From an uncultured Lachnospiraceae bacterium (lineage in GTDB: Bacteria; Bacillota; Clostridia; Lachnospirales; Lachnospiraceae): a DNA stretch of 64,000 bases. A model generated the notes under the pieces. The model ran no database searches, was not told where the DNA came from, and saw only the letters and a program-made list of their open reading frames with translations. The stretch covers positions 235,237-299,236 of the forward strand of contig CAMWFQ010000002.1 in assembly GCA_947173495.1 (NCBI GenBank), written 5' to 3'. Of the stretch, positions 61,237-64,000 are shown piece after piece. The position numbers and the translations under genes are program-made. The first letter of the stretch is position 1. Every line of letters starts with the position of its first letter.

Positions 61237-62202
61237 TTATGTCTGCCAGTCCCTGCGAATTTCCTGCCTCTCCCCGGTCACTCTGCGCCTGAGGCCCGCA
61301 TAGACGGTTCCGGAAATATTATGCCACACGGAAAAGATTGCCCCCGGGAGCGTGGCAAGCGGATTCGCCGCAAAATTGGCGGTGGCAAGAGAAATGGAAA
61401 GGCCGCTGTTCTGCATTCCCACTTCGATTCCGATTGCCGTCACCTTTTTCTCCTCCAGCTTTAAAAGCTTTGCCACGCCCGTACCCAGACAGAGGCCGAT
61501 CCCGTTGTGAATGGCTACCACCACCATGACCAGCGCTCCGCAGGATACGATCTTCTGCGCATTGCTTGCCACGATTCCCGAAATAATCATCACAATGGCA
61601 ATCACCGAGATCAGCGGAAGCAGGTCCCGAAGGTCATCTATCTGCTTTGGGAAAATCCGGTAGATCAGAATCCCCAGAAGAACCGGGATCAGAACCACCT
61701 TTACCACGGACATCATCATGGTCACAAGCGATACCTCCACCCAGGAGCCCGCCAGCAGATAGACCAGAACCGGTGTACAGATAGGCGCCAGTATGGTGGA
61801 TACGATGGTCATACCCACAGACAGAGGCACGTCGCCGCCCGCCACATAAGTAATGACATTGCTTGCCGTGCCGCCCGGGCAGCATCCCACCAGAATCACG
61901 CCCAGCGCCAGATCCGCCGGAAGAGCGAACAGCTTTGCAAGGGCAAAAGCGGTAAGCGGCATGACCGTGTACTGCAGCAGAAAACCGATACACAGATCCC
62001 CGGGTCTTGTAAAAACGATTTTGAAATCCCCGGTCTTAATCGTCAGACCCATACCGAACATGGCCGCTCCCAGAAACAGCGTCGTATAGTTTGTGGCCCA
62101 GGAAAAGCCCTTCGGGAAAAAAAAGGCAATGACCGAAAATACAATAATTAAAACCGCAATGTTTGACGACATAAAGTTACATACTTTTTTAATCTGGCTC
62201 AT
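61237..62202 (-). CDS. BASS-family transporter, probable pantothenate-pathway (PanS-like) transporter
   Basis: A 321-residue membrane protein with ten predicted spans of the bile acid:sodium symporter fold. Blocks are GAAMFGMGLTIKTGDFKIVF, VGCCPGGTASNVITYVAGGDVPLSVGMTIVSTILAPICTPVLVYLLAG and GIEVGMQNSGLSISLATANF. GAGGATTGTG precedes the ATG at 62202, 23 bp after panD; a longer reading to 62295 overlaps panD. The panC-panD-transporter order suggests import of ketopantoate or pantoate like Salmonella PanS. Bile acid transport is a less likely role. The substrate is inference from context. Confidence 0.85.
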   Translation of the reverse strand: MSQIKKVCNFMSSNIAVLIIVFSVIAFFFPKGFSWATNYTTLFLGAAMFGMGLTIKTGDFKIVFTRPGDLCIGFLLQYTVMPLTAFALAKLFALPADLALGVILVGCCPGGTASNVITYVAGGDVPLSVGMTIVSTILAPICTPVLVYLLAGSWVEVSLVTMMMSVVKVVLIPVLLGILIYRIFPKQIDDLRDLLPLISVIAIVMIISGIVASNAQKIVSCGALVMVVVAIHNGIGLCLGTGVAKLLKLEEKKVTAIGIEVGMQNSGLSISLATANFAANPLATLPGAIFSVWHNISGTVYAGLRRRVTGERQEIRRDWQT

Positions 62203-62224
62203 CACAATCCTCGATTCCTCATTT

Positions 62225-62614
62225 TTAAATATCTCCAAGCATCCCGTGCTTTTCATAGTGCGCAACAGACGTAATTTTGTTTTCCTCATCCACAAAGACC
62301 ACCCTTGGCGGATTCTCCTTCCTCTCCTCTGGCGTCATTTGCGCATAGCACATGATAATGACCTTGTCGCCTGTGGAAACCATGCGGGCCGCCGCCCCGT
62401 TCAGGCAGATTGTCCCGCTTCCGGCCTTTCCCGCGATCACATAGGTCTCAAACCTGGCTCCATTGTCCACGTCGGCAATCTGAACCTTTTCATACTCGTA
62501 AATTCCGGCCGCCTCCATCAGGCTCTCGTCAATGGTAATGCTGCCCACATAATTCAGTTCCGCCTGCGTCACTGTGGCCCGGTGGATTTTACTTTTCAGC
62601 ATTTCAAGCATCAT
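62225..62614 (-). CDS. panD: Aspartate 1-decarboxylase
   Basis: A 129-residue pyruvoyl enzyme making beta-alanine for pantothenate. The self-cleavage site is NYVGSITID with Gly24-Ser25. [33 protein letters not shown] and [22 protein letters not shown] are family blocks. GGAGGG lies upstream; start at 62614 or 62611 cannot be separated. It lies between panC and the BASS transporter, 19 bp after panC. Confidence 0.96.
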   Translation of the reverse strand: MMLEMLKSKIHRATVTQAELNYVGSITIDESLMEAAGIYEYEKVQIADVDNGARFETYVIAGKAGSGTICLNGAAARMVSTGDKVIIMCYAQMTPEERKENPPRVVFVDEENKITSVAHYEKHGMLGDI

Positions 62615-62633
62615 TTCCGTCCGCCCTCCTTCC

Positions 62634-63479
62634 CTACACTTCCATGATAAAGTTGTCGATCAAGCGAGTGGTGCCAATGTAAACCGCCATGGCAGTGAGG
62701 ACTCTGCCCCTGGCCCTTACAAGAGGCTCTATGCTGTCCGCATCCACCATTTCCACATAATCGATTTTAGCCAGGGGCTCCTGCCCGATCAGACTGCGCA
62801 TTGCCGACAAAATCGTATCCGCGTCCCTCTCGCCCTTTTTCATCAGATCCTCACCCAGAAAAACCGCCCTGGAGAGCACAAGCGCTGCTTTTCGCTCCTC
62901 TCTGCTCAGATAAGTGTTTCTGGAACTCTTGGCCAGGCCGTCCTCCTCCCGTATGATCGGACAGCCCACAATCTGAATATCCAGATCCAGGTCACGGACC
63001 ATCCGCCGGATCACCGCCAGCTGCTGGGCGTCCTTCTGTCCAAAATAAGCGCGGTCCGGCATCACGATGTGGAACAGCTTGCAGACCACCGTACAGACTC
63101 CTCTGAAATGCGTGGGTCTGGTTTTACCGCAGAGGCCCTCGCTGACCTTCTGCATCTCCACATAAGTGGAAAAATCCGGCGCATACATCTCTCCCGCCTC
63201 CGGATGAAAGATCAGATCCGCCCCGGCCTGCTCGCAAAGCCGTTTGTCCGCCTCGATATCCCTTGGATAAGTGGCAAGATCCTCATTCACCCCGAACTGT
63301 ATGGGGTTGACAAAATCGCTGACGACCACCCTGTCGTTTTCAGCCACCGCCCTGTCGATCAGACTCTTGTGCCCCTCGTGGAGATATCCCATGGTGGGCA
63401 CAAGCCCAACGCTCAGCCCCTGCTTTCTCCATTCTTTTACCTGCTTCCTTACCTCGTCGATTGCTCCTGTGATTTCCAT
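62634..63479 (-). CDS. panC: Pantothenate synthetase
   Basis: A 281-residue ATP-dependent ligase joining pantoate and beta-alanine. The nucleotidyl-transfer motif [76 protein letters not shown] and [13 protein letters not shown] are diagnostic. ATG at 63479 follows GGAGGAG; a longer reading to 63647 would start in the 87-bp repeat and is rejected. It heads the panC-panD-transporter operon. No panB or panE is in the window. Confidence 0.97.
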   Translation of the reverse strand: MEITGAIDEVRKQVKEWRKQGLSVGLVPTMGYLHEGHKSLIDRAVAENDRVVVSDFVNPIQFGVNEDLATYPRDIEADKRLCEQAGADLIFHPEAGEMYAPDFSTYVEMQKVSEGLCGKTRPTHFRGVCTVVCKLFHIVMPDRAYFGQKDAQQLAVIRRMVRDLDLDIQIVGCPIIREEDGLAKSSRNTYLSREERKAALVLSRAVFLGEDLMKKGERDADTILSAMRSLIGQEPLAKIDYVEMVDADSIEPLVRARGRVLTAMAVYIGTTRLIDNFIMEV

Positions 63480-63540
63480 AATGCTCCTCCATTCTTTCCT
63501 TTCCTGTGATAACCCAGCAGGGGAATATACTTTTCCTCTA

Positions 63541-64000
63541 CTCGCGCGCCAGGCACCCGTCAGCTTCTGCTGACATTTTTCCTCTGCATGGGCCTGTGCA
63601 ATCGAGTAGGGAAGGCTTATCTTCCCCCACTCGCGCGCGGACCGCATACTGCCTTAGCGGCATACTTCCTCTGCATGGGCCTGTGCAATCGAGTAGGGAA
63701 GGCTTATCTTCCCCTACTCGCGCGCGGACCGCATGCTGCCTTAGCGGCATACTTCCTCTGCATGGGCCTGTGCAATCGAGTAGGGAAGGCTTATCTTCCC
63801 CTACTCGCGCGCGGACCGCATGCTGCCTTAGCGGCATACTTCCTCTGCATGGGCCTGTGCAATCGAGTAGGGAAGGCTTATCTTCCCCTACTCGCGCGCG
63901 GACCGCATGCTGCCTTAGCGGCATACTTCCTCTGCATGGGCCTGTGCAATCGAGTAGGGAAGGCTTATCTTCCCCTACTCGCGCGCGGACCGCATGCTGC
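63541..64000 (-). repeat. 87-bp tandem repeat array upstream of panC, runs off the window
   Basis: Units begin at 63541 (divergent, 89 bp), 63630, 63717, 63804, 63891 and 63978 (cut). Units from 63630 onward are nearly identical, with a single change visible (CATACT versus CATGCT). Each holds CGAGTAGGGAAG and CTTCCCCTACTCG, which form a hairpin with one bulge, and on the minus strand GAGGAAGT then ATG. As 87 is three times 29, one reading frame stays open throughout, giving a 29-residue repeat starting MPLRQHAVRARVGEDKPSLL. It is more likely a non-coding structured array than a gene. There are no spacers, so it is not CRISPR. Confidence 0.9.

Noticed and set aside
61225..61290. AAGGAG plus ATG on the plus strand next to the transporter
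   Set aside because: Gives only 17 codons, antisense to the transporter's 3' end.
63538..63924. Repeat-peptide gene of about 128 residues within the 87-bp array
   Set aside because: The frame stays open because the unit length is a multiple of three. No homology or signal is recognisable. Kept as a repeat, with the coding possibility noted.
63541..64000. CRISPR array
   Set aside because: Units are 87 bp and contiguous with no unique spacers, and no cas genes are seen.

Overview
The window looks like chromosome of a Gram-positive gut-type Clostridia, most likely a member of Lachnospiraceae. The evidence is family-level: strong AGGAGG-type ribosome sites, the single-chain PurL, the infC-rpmI-rplT order with an L20-type leader, ClpC, LCP protein, DUF1540 and DUF3892 proteins, GHKL/LytTR two-component genes, and the absence of any outer-membrane gene. 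Nearly all genes lie on the minus strand. No phage, rRNA, CRISPR array or intact insertion sequence was seen.

Left third (1-20 kb): the truncated 5' part of purL, a TetR regulator, and a solute-binding lipoprotein abutting a 1313-residue hybrid sensor kinase with no permease. These are followed by a kinase-like phosphotransferase, a large cell-surface protein with InlB-type repeats, asnA, and a small carbohydrate locus (PL22 oligogalacturonide lyase, AraC regulator, divergent GH29 fucosidase). Then come tRNA-Trp, an LCP-family wall ligase and radA.

Middle (20-45 kb): mostly housekeeping. A zinc-ribbon protein, an SH3 surface protein, a GntR regulator and ClpC form one run. purE-purM-purN-purD form an operon. 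pyrE leads a run of two small membrane proteins and an M29 aminopeptidase. pepD and an AI-2E-family transporter follow, then infC-rpmI-rplT under a leader with visible alternative terminator/antiterminator pairing and an AUU start for infC. lepB, a small membrane protein, thrS and a GT39-like membrane glycosyltransferase form another operon from a near-consensus promoter.

Right third (45-64 kb): an AbrB/PIN toxin-antitoxin pair, a decayed ABC transporter gene, two intact ABC exporter half-transporters, and a GHKL/LytTR two-component system placed behind a beta-mannosidase. degV, an MBL-fold hydrolase, a ComB-like phosphatase, tldD/tldE and a pantothenate cluster (panC, panD, BASS transporter) follow. 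The window ends inside an 87-bp tandem repeat array upstream of panC.

The most interesting observation is a dispersed leader module ending in GCGCAGAAATGRGG or a close variant. It sits immediately upstream of at least six unrelated genes (purM, a lepB-operon gene, a MATE gene, a DUF3892 gene, an MBL gene and tldD) and supplies their Shine-Dalgarno sequence. Other unusual structures are the 87-bp array before panC, a 79-bp tandem duplication between the response regulator and kinase genes, and a 160-bp region with mutually exclusive pairings before the TetR gene.
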